A DNA stretch of 64,000 bases from Sandaracinaceae bacterium (GTDB lineage: Bacteria; Myxococcota_A; Polyangia; Polyangiales; Sandaracinaceae): contig JAHBWG010000042.1 in NCBI GenBank assembly GCA_019637095.1, positions 1-64,000 on the forward strand, in the 5' to 3' direction. Position 1 is the first letter of the stretch; the number at the start of each line of letters is the position of its first letter. Of this stretch, positions 46,924 to 58,279 are shown piece after piece. Position numbers and translations under genes: made by a program. The notes under the pieces are model-generated. The model had not been told where the DNA came from. It did no database searches and was given only the letters and a program-made list of their open reading frames with translations.

Positions 46924-47861
46924 CGCGCGCCGCGGAAGAACGGGTGGAGGGGCCCGCGTGCCCCCGCAGGCGCCGTGGTGCGGATGCGGTGGGCGAGCTC
47001 CACGGACGGACGCGCGTCCTCGATCCCGAAGCCGCCGCCAGCGAGCACGTCCTCGTACACGACGGTGTGCAGATCGGTGAACCCCGGCGAGAACTCGAGC
47101 TCCTCGCCGTCGATCGCGAGCGACCGGAACGCGGGCGGTCCGTCCGGGCCGGCGGGCAGATCGGCTGCCCGCGTCGAGAGGTACCATCGCACGTCGGCGC
47201 GCTCGAGCTCCAGGAAGCCAGACCAGCGTTCCGGCTCGGCGATGTGGACCTCACACGTCCTCGGGGCGCCGAAGATCCACTGCAACAGATCGAAGAAGTG
47301 TACGCCGATGTTCGTCGGCAGACCGCCGCTCTTGGCCTCCGAGCCCTTCCACGAGATGCGGTACCAGGGGCCGCGCCGCGTCACGTAGCTCAGGACGACG
47401 TCCGCGCGCCGCGCGCGGTCGCGCACCTCGTCCCGCAGCCGCTGGAGCTGTGGGAGATACCGGAGCTGCAGCACGGTGTAGACCCGCCTCGCGCTCTCGC
47501 GCTCGAGCTCCGCGAGCTGATCGAGGTTCCAGGGGTTGATGACGAGCGGCTTCTCGCAGATCGCGTGGGCGTTCACCCGCAGCGCCAGGCGCACGTGCGC
47601 GTCGTGGAGGTAGTTCGGTGTGCAGATGCTGACGTAGTGCACGCGGTCGGCTTCGCCGAGGCGCCTCGCCTTCTCGAGGTGGCGGTCGAACCGCTCCACC
47701 TCCGTGAAGAACTTCGCGTCGAGGAAATAGCGGTCGAGGATGCCGACCGCGTCGTGCGGATCGCACGCGGCGACGAGCCGGTTGCCCGTCGCCCGGATGG
47801 CCTGCAGGTGTCGCGGGGCGACGAACCCCGCCGCCCCGAGCAGCGCGAAGTTCCGGCTCAT
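46920..47861 (-). CDS. wbpB: Gfo/Idh/MocA oxidoreductase (WbpB-like)
   Basis: 313 residues. The N-terminal Rossmann motif 'LLGAAGFVAPRHLQAI' (first two glycines), 'ICTPNYLHDAHVRLAL' and the catalytic 'CEKPLVINPWNL' fit WbpB, which oxidises UDP-GlcNAc-uronate at C3 and works as a pair with WbpE, recycling NAD. Length matches the family (~315). Eight bases separate it from the BY-kinase stop. Confidence 0.88.
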   Translation of the reverse strand: MSRNFALLGAAGFVAPRHLQAIRATGNRLVAACDPHDAVGILDRYFLDAKFFTEVERFDRHLEKARRLGEADRVHYVSICTPNYLHDAHVRLALRVNAHAICEKPLVINPWNLDQLAELERESARRVYTVLQLRYLPQLQRLRDEVRDRARRADVVLSYVTRRGPWYRISWKGSEAKSGGLPTNIGVHFFDLLQWIFGAPRTCEVHIAEPERWSGFLELERADVRWYLSTRAADLPAGPDGPPAFRSLAIDGEELEFSPGFTDLHTVVYEDVLAGGGFGIEDARPSVELAHRIRTTAPAGARGPLHPFFRGAR

Positions 47862-47869
47862 CTCTCGGC

Positions 47870-50155
47870 TCACGGGGGCGAAGCGGCGGACCGATCGCCG
47901 GCCTGCGCCGGCGGGTCGTCGCCCGAGTCGTCCTCGGTCGAGTAGTAGCCTTCGCGGCGGTAGTAGTAATAGTACCCGGCGCCGGACGCGTACCCCTTGC
48001 GGCGCGGGTCGATTCCGTTGAGGACGGCGCCGACGACGTTGGCGCCGACGTCGTGGAGCTGGCGCAGCGCGGAGCGTAGGGCGTCGCGCGTCGTGTCCTG
48101 CGCCTTCACCACGATCAGGCACGCGTCGAGCTGCGGGGCGAGCACCGCGGCGTCGGTCACGGCCCCGAGCGGCGGGCTGTCGAAGATGATGCGGTCGTAG
48201 CGCTCCTTCGCCTCGGCGACGAGCTCGAGGAACCGGTGGCTGTGGAACAGCTCCGAGGGGTTCGGCGGGATCGGACCACACGGCAGCACGTCGAGGTTCG
48301 GCACGTCGGTCGGGATCGTCACCTCCTCGAGGCGCTCTTCGCCGACGATGACCGACGTGAAGCCGCGCGCGCCAGACACGCCGAACGCGCGGTGGACGCG
48401 CGGCCGGCGCAGGTCCGTGTCGATCACGAGCACTCGCTTCCCGCTCTGCGCGAGCGAGATGGCCACGTTCGTCGTGACCGTGGTCTTGCCCTCCCGCGGG
48501 CTCGGGCTCGTCACCACCAGCGTGCGGATCGGCGCGTCCGCGCTCATGAACGTCAGGTTCGTGCGGATGGTGCGGCAGCACTCGGCGGCCGCGCTCATCG
48601 GGTGCGCGTGCACGTACGTGTCGCGGCTCTGGTCTTCGGGTTTCTCTCGCCCGCGGCGCCGCTTCGGCCGCTTGCCGCCGTAGACGGGCGCGGGGGTGCT
48701 GCCCTCCTCGATGCGCGGGACGACCCCGAGCACCGTGACGCCCATGATCTCGATGTCTTCGACGGACTTCAGCCGCCGATCGAGCTGGCTCAGCGCGAGC
48801 GCGAGGAGGAGCCCGAAGGCGAGCCCCGCTCCGACACCCGCTGCCGCGTTCGCGGTGTGGTTGGGGCTGACGGGGAACCTGGGTCGGAGCGCACGGTCGA
48901 GCAGGCGCACGTGCGTCGAGCGGTACATCTGGGTGAGGTTGGTCTCCGTCGAGCGCTCCAGGACCATCCCGTACAGCTTGGCGTTGTTCTCGCGGCGCCG
49001 GTTCAGGCTGGAGTACTCGATCTCGCGCAGGTTCAGCTCGAGGCCGGCGTGGTGCGCGTCGTCGAGCTCGCTGCGGAGGCCCGACTCCACCTGACGGACC
49101 TCTCGGAGGTCTGCCTCTGCCGCCCGCACCACGCCCTGGACCTCCACCTGGAGCTGGCGGCGCAGGTCCCCGATGTGTCCGTCGAGCTCCTGCATGCGCG
49201 TGTGGTTGGGGCCGTAGCGGGTCGCGAGGCCCTCGCGCTCGGCGAGCTTGGTCCGCAGCGCCTGTCGCAGCGTGGCGATCGTCGGGTTGTCGGGGAAGGC
49301 CGCCGCTGCGTCCTCCGCGTTCGGCACCTGCGCCGCGCTCCGGACCCGCGCGAGGCGGGCGGCGAGCTCGATGCGACGGTTGCGCGCCTTCGTGAGCGCC
49401 GCGTTGAAGTGCTCGATGTCGTTGGCGACGAGGTTCTGGCGGCTCTCCATCGAGACGGAGAGGATGTTGTGGCGCTCCTTGAACGCGTGGAGCTCCTGCT
49501 CGGAGTCGCCGAGCTGGTCTTGCAGGGTGCGGAGCCGCCCGTCGAGCCACTCGACCGCGCTCACCGTGGAGCCCATGCGGTCTTCGAGGGTCTTGTCGAT
49601 GTAGGCCTGCGCGACCGCGTTCGCCAGCGTCGCCGCGCGCGCCGGGCTGCGGTCCGACACCTTGATGTGGACGAGGCGCGTGTCCGGCACGGGCTCTACG
49701 AGGAGCCGTCCTTGCAGCACCGTCGCGGCTTCATCGACGCTGCGCTCCTGGAAGCTCGCGTGCTCGCCGTCTGGGACGTTGAAGAAGCTCGGATCGCCGT
49801 GCAGGCGCAGCTCGCGCACCACGCGCTCGGCCACCGTGCGGCTCGCGATGATTCGGTTCTGGGTCTGGAAGAATTCGCGGCTCATCCAGAACGCACCGAT
49901 CGCGCTCGACACGTCCTCGACCTGGCTGCCGAGGGGGGAGCTGGTCTGCGGGTCGTACTCGATGACGCACGTCGCTTGGTACACGCGCGGCTGGCGCAGG
50001 GTCCACACGGTGACGAGACCGCCGATGACCCCGACGCACAGCAGGACGAGCCACCAGTAGCCCAGGACCGCGCGCGCGAGGGCCTTGAAGTCGAGCTCGC
50101 TTTCGCCTGCGCGCTCGGGCTTCGCGTTCTCGCTCGACCGTGTCTCGACGTTCAT
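47870..50155 (-). CDS. Chain-length determinant fused to BY-kinase (Wzc-like)
   Basis: 761 residues. A Wzz domain with two membrane helices ('YWWLVLLCVGVIGGLVTVWTL', 'AAAGVGAGLAFGLLLALALS') brackets a periplasmic coiled coil. The cytoplasmic BY-kinase domain holds Walker A 'SPREGKTTV', Walker A' 'VLVIDTDLRRP' and Walker B 'IIFDSPP'. The C-terminal tail is a tyrosine cluster ('GYYYYYRREGYYS') for autophosphorylation. It controls polymer length and export through the Wza-type pore. No phosphatase gene is near. Confidence 0.93.
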   Translation of the reverse strand: MNVETRSSENAKPERAGESELDFKALARAVLGYWWLVLLCVGVIGGLVTVWTLRQPRVYQATCVIEYDPQTSSPLGSQVEDVSSAIGAFWMSREFFQTQNRIIASRTVAERVVRELRLHGDPSFFNVPDGEHASFQERSVDEAATVLQGRLLVEPVPDTRLVHIKVSDRSPARAATLANAVAQAYIDKTLEDRMGSTVSAVEWLDGRLRTLQDQLGDSEQELHAFKERHNILSVSMESRQNLVANDIEHFNAALTKARNRRIELAARLARVRSAAQVPNAEDAAAAFPDNPTIATLRQALRTKLAEREGLATRYGPNHTRMQELDGHIGDLRRQLQVEVQGVVRAAEADLREVRQVESGLRSELDDAHHAGLELNLREIEYSSLNRRRENNAKLYGMVLERSTETNLTQMYRSTHVRLLDRALRPRFPVSPNHTANAAAGVGAGLAFGLLLALALSQLDRRLKSVEDIEIMGVTVLGVVPRIEEGSTPAPVYGGKRPKRRRGREKPEDQSRDTYVHAHPMSAAAECCRTIRTNLTFMSADAPIRTLVVTSPSPREGKTTVTTNVAISLAQSGKRVLVIDTDLRRPRVHRAFGVSGARGFTSVIVGEERLEEVTIPTDVPNLDVLPCGPIPPNPSELFHSHRFLELVAEAKERYDRIIFDSPPLGAVTDAAVLAPQLDACLIVVKAQDTTRDALRSALRQLHDVGANVVGAVLNGIDPRRKGYASGAGYYYYYRREGYYSTEDDSGDDPPAQAGDRSAASPP

Positions 50156-50195
50156 CGGCGCGCCCCGGCGAACCTTGACCGGGCCACTCGGCGAG

Positions 50196-52700
50196 TCAAG
50201 GTGTGCCCTCTCGTTGCCCGACCCGGCCGCGGGATTCATCGAGCGCTCGGCGCAGGCGCGCCTGCTCGCGGCACGCGCGAGACGCCGATCCTCGCCGCTG
50301 GCACAGCTCGGCGTGCGCTCGGTAGGCGCGGGCCAGATCGCCGACGCGCTCCGCGACTCGCGCCGATCCCTGCAGGCCGGTGTCGCGACCAGGATCGAGG
50401 CGCTCCGCGCGGCCGTAGGCGCGCAGCGCGGCGAACTGGTGGTCCAGGCCCTCCTGCAGCCGGCCTTCGAGTGCCCAGACCTGCGCGATCTCCTCGGCGG
50501 AGCCCGCGACGCGAGCGCGCATGCGCTCGAGCGTCTCGAGCATCGCAGCCTCGTCGCCGGCGGCGGCCTGCGCGCGCGCACGGAGCTCCAGGAGCTGTGC
50601 CGTCTCTTCGGCCCCCGCGAGCGCCTCGAGCGCGCGTGTGGGCTCACCGGCCGCGAGGTGCGCGCGAGCGCGCAACGCGACGAGGCGGGGCTCGCGACTC
50701 TGGATTGGGGCGAGGAGCGCGAGCGCGCGGGCTGGCTCGCTCGCGTGCAGAGCGCGGTCCGCCATGCGGAGCGTTGCGCCGAGGACCCCGCGCTCAGTGA
50801 GGTACGTGTCGATCTCGATCGCGGCTGGCGCGTCGCGGGGCAAGCACCTCCCGAGTCGGTCGAGCATCTGGTCGCCCGTCGGGTCCGCACCGAGCGATCG
50901 GATCGCAGCCCCGGCGAGCTCGGGGCGCGCGCTGAGCGGCGGGCAAGCGAAGCGCGCCGCGGCGGTCCGGTCGCGGACGCCCGCCTCGCGCACCTCGAGC
51001 AATCCCTGCTGCGGGTGGCCGCGAAGGAAGAGGTAGCGCGCCGCCTCCTCGTGTGGCGCGCCCCAGGAGGGCGCGAGGACCATGGCCCGGTTCAGCCATC
51101 GGACGGCGGCCGGGTCGCCGCGTTGCGCGGCCTCGCTTCCGCCGAGGAGCGGAAACGCGGGCTCGGACGGATGGGTCCGCACGGCGGTGAGGAGCGAGGC
51201 CGCGAACTCCGGGTCGCGGGTGCGTAGCTGCGTCTCGAGCCGGCGCTGCATGCCTCGTACCCCGAGCTGATCGACCCGGCTGGCGAGCGTCAGGGGTAAC
51301 AGCAACGCGATGGCGCCCGCCCCGGCCGCGATCTTGTGGAGCGGGAGGCGAGTCGGCGCCGTGGCCGTCCGCCGCCCCTCGGCGACCACGGCGCCATACA
51401 GCGTCGCGGCGACTGCCGCGATCCCGGAGAGCTCGAGCGCGTAGTCGACGAGGTCGTGCACGAAGATGGCCACGACACCGGCGGCGGCCGCGCCGTGTGC
51501 CCAGCTCTTGGCGCGGCGCGCGCCGCGCGCGAGCGCCCAGCCGAGCACGACGAGGAGCAAGACCGTCAGCGGGAACCCCCACTCGGAGGCCCATTGCGCG
51601 GGGAGGCTCTCGGGGTGGGTGGCGCGGGTCGTCGTCCCGAAGCGCGACACGAAGGCGGCCGAGAAGGCGCCTCGCCCCACGCCGAGCCACGGGTGATCGA
51701 CCGCGAGGTCCAGCCCCATCCACGCGAGCTCGAGCTTCTCGAGGCCCGAGCGCTCGAAGTCGCGGTAGATGCCCTCGGCGGCGACGTACAGGCCGAGCCC
51801 GATCCCCGTGGCGACCGCCGCGCTGGCAACCAGGAGCGAGGGGCCGCCGCCGCGCCCGCGGTGGCGCAGCGCGCCGAACATGCCGAGCGCGAGGAAGCCC
51901 ACGACGAGCGAGGCGACCCCACCGCGCGAGACGGCCATCAGGCTCGTCGCGCTGACGAGCACGCCGCCCGCGAGCCAGGCCCAGCGCGCGCGGGGGGAGT
52001 CGCGGTCGAGCCCCAGGCCCACGAGCACCGGGGCGCACATCGACAAGAACCCGCTGAGCTGGTTGTCGTTCACGATCGGGGCGCGCAGTAGGTAGGCGGG
52101 GTTCACGGGCTCGTACACGCCGAACACTCGGTCGGCTCCGATGGAGGCGTGCGCGAGCGCCACCACCGCCATCGCGATCCCCGAAGTGCCGACCGCGGCA
52201 AACACGGCGCGCCGATGTCCGAGCGCGACCAGCGTGCTCGCGGCGAGGAACGCGGCGAGGAGCCCCGCGCCCTTGACGACCTCGAGCAGCGTCGCGCCGG
52301 GCGCGAGGGACAGCGCGATCCAATCGGCGGGGGGCTCCGCCAGCGCAGCCGAGGCCCCGTCGGTCAGCTCGACCGCGCGCGGCTGGAGCCACCCGGTCAG
52401 CCGCCGCGGGAGCGGCAGGACCTGCAAGGCGGTGAAGAGGGTCGCGCCGAGCGCGGTGAGCCCGACGGCGCCGAGCGGCGGCGCGCGCTCGTCCTTCGCG
52501 GCGGCCCAGGCCGCGGCCAGGCACGCGGCCCCGCACATCCCGCTGACGATGGCGACGCCCCAACCGAACACGCCGCCGAGGAGCTGTGGGGCGACCACGA
52601 CGGCGGCGGTGAGGAGCGTCGGCGCCGCCCACGTGACCACGCGGCGGACGCGCCGCCGCGCGTCGCGGCGGCGCTCATCCCGTCGCGCGTGAGAGGGCAT
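50196..52700 (-). CDS. O-antigen ligase/polymerase-like membrane protein with TPR tail
   Basis: 834 residues. About ten membrane helices fill residues ~20-480. A large loop carries features of the Wzy/WaaL family ('NDNQLSGFLSMCAPVL', 'DHPWLGVGRGAFSAAF'). From about 560 onward are TPR-like helices ('PARALALLAPIQSREPRL', 'RALEALAGAEETAQLLELRAR'). It probably polymerises or ligates the polysaccharide repeat units at the periplasmic face, with the TPRs binding partners. The start overlaps the dehydratase gene by 26 bases. Confidence 0.8.
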   Translation of the reverse strand: MPSHARRDERRRDARRRVRRVVTWAAPTLLTAAVVVAPQLLGGVFGWGVAIVSGMCGAACLAAAWAAAKDERAPPLGAVGLTALGATLFTALQVLPLPRRLTGWLQPRAVELTDGASAALAEPPADWIALSLAPGATLLEVVKGAGLLAAFLAASTLVALGHRRAVFAAVGTSGIAMAVVALAHASIGADRVFGVYEPVNPAYLLRAPIVNDNQLSGFLSMCAPVLVGLGLDRDSPRARWAWLAGGVLVSATSLMAVSRGGVASLVVGFLALGMFGALRHRGRGGGPSLLVASAAVATGIGLGLYVAAEGIYRDFERSGLEKLELAWMGLDLAVDHPWLGVGRGAFSAAFVSRFGTTTRATHPESLPAQWASEWGFPLTVLLLVVLGWALARGARRAKSWAHGAAAAGVVAIFVHDLVDYALELSGIAAVAATLYGAVVAEGRRTATAPTRLPLHKIAAGAGAIALLLPLTLASRVDQLGVRGMQRRLETQLRTRDPEFAASLLTAVRTHPSEPAFPLLGGSEAAQRGDPAAVRWLNRAMVLAPSWGAPHEEAARYLFLRGHPQQGLLEVREAGVRDRTAAARFACPPLSARPELAGAAIRSLGADPTGDQMLDRLGRCLPRDAPAAIEIDTYLTERGVLGATLRMADRALHASEPARALALLAPIQSREPRLVALRARAHLAAGEPTRALEALAGAEETAQLLELRARAQAAAGDEAAMLETLERMRARVAGSAEEIAQVWALEGRLQEGLDHQFAALRAYGRAERLDPGRDTGLQGSARVAERVGDLARAYRAHAELCQRRGSASRACREQARLRRALDESRGRVGQREGTP

Positions 52701-54642
52701 CACCGAGGCTCGGGCCGGGGCTCGTCGCGTCCGCGGCCGGATCCGCCCTCGGCGGCGCGGGGAGCGCAGTCGAAGGGGGCGTGAACTCCGGCACGCACGC
52801 TCGCAAGCACGCGACGACCTGCGCCGCTTCACCCGTCGCGGCGGCGTCGCCGAGCGCCTCGAGCCGGCGGCCGACCTCGGCCCAGGGGACGCGGGCGTGG
52901 TGGCCGACGAAGATCTTCGGGTGCCGCGTCTTGTTCGCGTTCTCGGCGTCCGTGCTGAGCTCCTCGAAGAGCTTCTCGCCGGGCCGGACGCCGGTGTAGC
53001 GGATCTCGACGTCGAGGTCCGGTCGGAGGCCGGAGAGGCGGATGAGGTCGCGCGCCAAGTCGACGATCTTGACCGGCTCCCCCATGTCCAAGATGAAGAT
53101 CTCGCCGCCCTCGCCCATGCTGCCCGCCTGCAAGACGAGCTGACACGCCTCGGGGATCGTCATGAAGTACCGGGTCATGTCGGGGTGGGTCACGGTGACG
53201 GGGCCGCCCGCGAGGATCTGCTCCTTGAAGATCGGGATGACCGAGCCGGCGGAGCCCAAGACGTTGCCGAAGCGCACCGTGACGAAGCGCGTGCGGCTCT
53301 GCGCGTCGAGCGCCTGGACGTAGGTCTCGGCGACGCGCTTGGTGGCGCCCATCACGCTCGACGGGTTCACGGCCTTGTCGGTCGAGACGAGCACGAACCG
53401 CTCGGCGCCGAAGGCGTCGGCGAGGTCGGCGACGGTGCGCGTCCCGAGCACGTTGTTCTTCACCGCCTCGCCCGGGTTCCACTCCATCATCGGGACGTGC
53501 TTGTGCGCCGCGGCGTGGAACACCGCCCAGGGTGAGTGCTCCTCGAAGATCTGGCGCATGCGCGCGCCGTCCGTCACGTCCGCGAGGAGCGGGACCACGT
53601 CGAGCGCGGGGTGGCTCTCGACGAGCTCGCGGTGGACCTGGAAGAGGTTGTTCTCGGCGCGCTCCGCGAGCAGGAGCCGAGCGGGCCGGTAGAGCGCGAC
53701 CTGGCGGCAGATCTCGGAGCCGATCGAGCCGCCCGCGCCCGTCACGAGGATCGTCCGATCGCGCAGCGTTTCGGCGATCGCGTCGTCGTCGAGCGCGACC
53801 GGCGCGCGGCGCAGCAGGTCCTCGATGGCGACCGGGCGGATCCGGGTGATCTCCACCCGCCCGCTCGCGATCTGGTAGAGGCCCGGGATGATCTTCACCG
53901 GGAGGGAGGCCTCCTCGGCGAGGCGCGCGATGCGGCGGATCGCTTCGCCGGGGACGCTGGCCATCGTGATGAGGACCTGCTGCGCGCCGTGATGCGCGCA
54001 GAGCGCGGCGAGATCCTTCGTGGTGCCCAGGACGGGGATGCCGTTCACGATGACCCCGCGCTTGGCTGGATCGTCGTCGAGGAAGCCGACCGCGCGCAGG
54101 CCGATCGCTGGGTTGAGCGCGATCTCCTTGCTCATGAGCACGCCGCCGGCGCCCGCCCCGACGAGCATCGTCGGCACCGCCTCCGTGCTCCGCGCCTTCT
54201 CGGCGTTGCGGCGGCTCTCGAGGTGCTCGCCGAGCAGGCGCCGCGCCACGCGGACGCCCGCGACCGCCAAGAACATCAGGACGAGGTTGGCCGCGAGCAC
54301 CCCGAGCGGGATCACCCCGTGTCGCAGGTACGGGTAGTCGAACTGGAGCTCACCGAGCGCGATGCGCGTCCACAAGAGCAAGACGTTGGCGAGGACGGTG
54401 GCGACCAGGATCCGCCACGCCTCGCGCAGCCCGACGTGGCGCCAGCTGTAGCGCGGGACGCCGAAGAGCATGAGCACGAGGTACTCGCCGACGACGACGT
54501 AGGGCGCGGTGAGGGCGAGCCGGCCCAGGAGGTCGGCCGGAGGGCGCCAGTCGAAGCGGATCATGAAGGCGAGCGCGAACGCGAGCGCGAGGACCGTGAG
54601 GTCGATCGCGATCTGCGAGAGGCGCAGGACGTTGGCCTTCAT
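52675..54642 (-). CDS. Membrane-anchored NDP-sugar 4,6-dehydratase (WbpM/PglF/CapD-like)
   Basis: 655 residues. Four N-terminal membrane helices, a first nucleotide-binding region ('PTMLVGAGAGGVLMSKEI'), and a C-terminal extended SDR domain: 'ILVTGAGGSIGSEICRQ', 'VFHAAAHKHVPMMEWNPGEA' and 'STDKAVNPSSVMGATKRVAE' with the Met/Lys active-site pair of this family. It converts UDP-GlcNAc to the 4-keto-6-deoxy sugar. The adjacent DegT-type aminotransferase could act on that product. Confidence 0.92.
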   Translation of the reverse strand: MKANVLRLSQIAIDLTVLALAFALAFMIRFDWRPPADLLGRLALTAPYVVVGEYLVLMLFGVPRYSWRHVGLREAWRILVATVLANVLLLWTRIALGELQFDYPYLRHGVIPLGVLAANLVLMFLAVAGVRVARRLLGEHLESRRNAEKARSTEAVPTMLVGAGAGGVLMSKEIALNPAIGLRAVGFLDDDPAKRGVIVNGIPVLGTTKDLAALCAHHGAQQVLITMASVPGEAIRRIARLAEEASLPVKIIPGLYQIASGRVEITRIRPVAIEDLLRRAPVALDDDAIAETLRDRTILVTGAGGSIGSEICRQVALYRPARLLLAERAENNLFQVHRELVESHPALDVVPLLADVTDGARMRQIFEEHSPWAVFHAAAHKHVPMMEWNPGEAVKNNVLGTRTVADLADAFGAERFVLVSTDKAVNPSSVMGATKRVAETYVQALDAQSRTRFVTVRFGNVLGSAGSVIPIFKEQILAGGPVTVTHPDMTRYFMTIPEACQLVLQAGSMGEGGEIFILDMGEPVKIVDLARDLIRLSGLRPDLDVEIRYTGVRPGEKLFEELSTDAENANKTRHPKIFVGHHARVPWAEVGRRLEALGDAAATGEAAQVVACLRACVPEFTPPSTALPAPPRADPAADATSPGPSLGDALSRATG

Positions 54643-55775
54643 GACGCCGAGGCTCCCGGGACGGCGCCACGGACGGCGCGGATGACGCGCCCGAGGTCGT
54701 CGTCCGTCAGGAACGACGAGCTCGGCAGGCAGATCCCCCGCGCGAACACGTCCTCGGCCACTGCGCCGCCGACGCGCTCCGCGCTGGCGTAGAGCGGCTG
54801 CAGGTGCATGGGCTTCCACGCGGGCCTCGCCTCGATGTCGTCGCGCGCGAGCGCGGCGAGGAGGGCGTCGCGGTCGACGCCGAGCCGCGTGGGATCGACG
54901 GTGAACACGCTGAGCCAGTTCGTGTGCAGGCCCCACTCCGCTTGCGGCATGAGCTCCAGGCCGTCGAGGTCCGCGAACGCGTCGCGATACTGGAACGCGA
55001 CGCGGCGGCGCTGGCGGACACGCTCCGCCAGGACCGCGAGCTGTCCGCGTCCGATCCCTGCCAACACGTTGCTCATCCGGTAGTTGTACCCGAGCTCCGA
55101 GTGTTCATACGCGATGCCCGGATCGCGCGCCTGGGTGGACCAGAAGCGCGCTCGGTCGACGAGCGCGCGATCGCGGCTCGTCAGCGCGCCGCCGCCGGTG
55201 GTGGTGATGATCTTGTTCCCGTTGAAGCTGAGCACGCCGACGTCCCCGAGCGCGCCGACCTGGCGGCCGCGGTGCTCGGTGCCGAGCGCCTCCGCGGCGT
55301 CCTCGACGACGGGGACGCCATAGCGGGCGGCGAGCGGCAGGATCGCGTCGAGGTCCGCGCTCTGTCCGTAGAGGTGTACGACGACGAGGGCCGCGGGCCG
55401 TCGGCCGCGGCGCTCGGCCGCCCGCAGCGCGTCCTCGAGGCAGCAGGGGTCGAGGTTGAAGGAGGTGCGCTCGCTGTCGAGCAGCACCGGGCGCGCGCCG
55501 AGGTAGGCGATCGGGTTGACGCTCGCCACGAAGGTCAGGGTAGGGCAGAGCACCTCGTCGCCGGGGCCGACGCCGAGCGCGCGCAGCGCGAGGTGCAGCG
55601 CCGCGGTGCCCGATGCGAGCGCGCACGTCGGCGCGCCGACCACGCGCGCGAGCTCGTCCTCGAAGGCGTCGAGGTTCGGGCCGACCGAGGAGAGCCAGTT
55701 CGTCGCGAACGCCTCGGCGACGTAGCCCGCTTCGAGCCCGCCCATGTGGGGCGCGGAGAGGTAGAGGCGGGACAT
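54639..55775 (-). CDS. DegT-family nucleotide-sugar aminotransferase (PglE-like)
   Basis: 378 residues of the PLP sugar aminotransferase family: 'ALASGTAALHLALRALGVG', 'PVVEDAAEALGTEHRG', and the PLP lysine in 'LSFNGNKIITTTGGGAL'. It differs from the WbpE-like enzyme at 45224 and is co-translated (ATGA) with the PglF-like dehydratase, so it probably makes a UDP-4-amino-4,6-dideoxy sugar. A matching N-acetyltransferase is not in the window. Confidence 0.88.
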   Translation of the reverse strand: MSRLYLSAPHMGGLEAGYVAEAFATNWLSSVGPNLDAFEDELARVVGAPTCALASGTAALHLALRALGVGPGDEVLCPTLTFVASVNPIAYLGARPVLLDSERTSFNLDPCCLEDALRAAERRGRRPAALVVVHLYGQSADLDAILPLAARYGVPVVEDAAEALGTEHRGRQVGALGDVGVLSFNGNKIITTTGGGALTSRDRALVDRARFWSTQARDPGIAYEHSELGYNYRMSNVLAGIGRGQLAVLAERVRQRRRVAFQYRDAFADLDGLELMPQAEWGLHTNWLSVFTVDPTRLGVDRDALLAALARDDIEARPAWKPMHLQPLYASAERVGGAVAEDVFARGICLPSSSFLTDDDLGRVIRAVRGAVPGASAS

Positions 55776-55780
55776 CCTCG

Positions 55781-56791
55781 TCACGCTCCGTAGAACGCGC
55801 GGTACCACTCCACGAACCGGGCGATGCCCTCCTCGATCGGAGTGCTCGGGCGGAAGTCGACGTCGCGCGCGAGGTCGTCGACGTCCGCGTAGGTGGCGGG
55901 GACGTCGCCGGCCTGCATCGGCAGCATGATCTTCTGCGCCTCGCGCCCGAGCGCGCGCTCGAGCGTCTCGATCATCGTCATCAGCTCGACCGGCTGGTTG
56001 TTGCCGATGTTGTAGATGCGGTAGGGCGCGGTGCTCGTCCCCGGGTCCGGCGCCTCGCTCGTCCACGTCGGGTCCGGCGCGGGCACGCGATCCATCGTCG
56101 CCACGACGCCACGCACGATGTCGTCGACGTACGTGAAGTCCCTGCGCATCGCGCCGTGGTTGAACACGCGGATTGGCTCGCCCGCGAGGATCGCCTTGGT
56201 GAACAGGAAGAGCGCCATGTCGGGGCGACCCCACGGCCCGTACACGGTGAAGAACCGGAGCCCGGTGGTGGGCAGCCCGTAGAGGTGGCTGTAGCAGTGC
56301 GCCATCAGCTCGTTGGCCTTCTTCGAGGCCGCGTAGAGGCTGACGGGGTGGTCGACGTTGTCGTGCACCGAGAACGGCATGCGGGTGTTCAGGCCGTAGA
56401 CGGAGCTCGACGAGGCGTAGACGAGGTGGGCGACGCCGTGGTGGCGGCAGCCCTCGAGGATGTTGACGAAGCCGACGAGGTTGCTGTCGACGTACGCGTG
56501 CGGGTTCTCGAGCGAGTAGCGGACGCCGGCCTGTGCGGCGAGGTGTACGACGCGGTCGAAGCGCTCCGCCGCGAAGAGCGCGGGGATGGCGGCGCGGTCG
56601 GCGACGTCCGCGCGGACGAAGCGGAAGCGGGGGTGCGGCTCGAGCCGCGCGAGTCGCGCTCTCTTGAGCGCGACGCTGTAGTAGTCGTTGAGGTCGTCGA
56701 GGCCGACCACCTCGTCACCGCGGGCGAGCAGGACCTCGCTGACGTGGGAGCCGATGAAGCCGGCGGCGCCGGTCACGAGGATGCGGGCCAT
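55781..56791 (-). CDS. UDP-glucuronate 4-epimerase-like enzyme
   Basis: 336 residues, extended SDR fold: NAD motif 'VTGAAGFIGSHVSEVL', 'VVHLAAQAGVRYSLENP', active-site 'YAASKKANE', and the family 'LNDYYSVALKRARLARL' segment found in CapI/UDP-glucuronate epimerases. It likely interconverts gluco and galacto uronic (or N-acetyl-uronic) nucleotides for the polymer. Gaps of four and five bases tie it to its neighbours. Confidence 0.88.
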   Translation of the reverse strand: MARILVTGAAGFIGSHVSEVLLARGDEVVGLDDLNDYYSVALKRARLARLEPHPRFRFVRADVADRAAIPALFAAERFDRVVHLAAQAGVRYSLENPHAYVDSNLVGFVNILEGCRHHGVAHLVYASSSSVYGLNTRMPFSVHDNVDHPVSLYAASKKANELMAHCYSHLYGLPTTGLRFFTVYGPWGRPDMALFLFTKAILAGEPIRVFNHGAMRRDFTYVDDIVRGVVATMDRVPAPDPTWTSEAPDPGTSTAPYRIYNIGNNQPVELMTMIETLERALGREAQKIMLPMQAGDVPATYADVDDLARDVDFRPSTPIEEGIARFVEWYRAFYGA

Positions 56792-56795
56792 GAGG

Positions 56796-58085
<1,290 letters not shown>

Positions 58086-58279
58086 GCTCGTATCCCGCGG
58101 CGACCATGACACCCGGCGACGGCGGATGCCACGGTCTCTCCCGTTGCCAGGATCGACGCGCGCATTCGCGCGTGTCACACCCCCGCTGAACCCGCGACAT
58201 CCCGCGGGACACCCACGAGCAGACCGTTGCGCGGATCGACCCAGCCGAGCCCCCGCCGCTCGAGACGAGCGGCTGACGC
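58086..58279. other. Divergent control region of the polysaccharide operon
   Basis: This 194-base gap separates two divergent transcription units. It holds two symmetrical sites: ACGCGCG-CATT-CGCGCGT (58156-58173) and the palindrome TCCCGCGGGA (58200-58209). They are candidate operators. No convincing sigma-70 or sigma-54 promoter was found on either strand. Confidence 0.35.
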
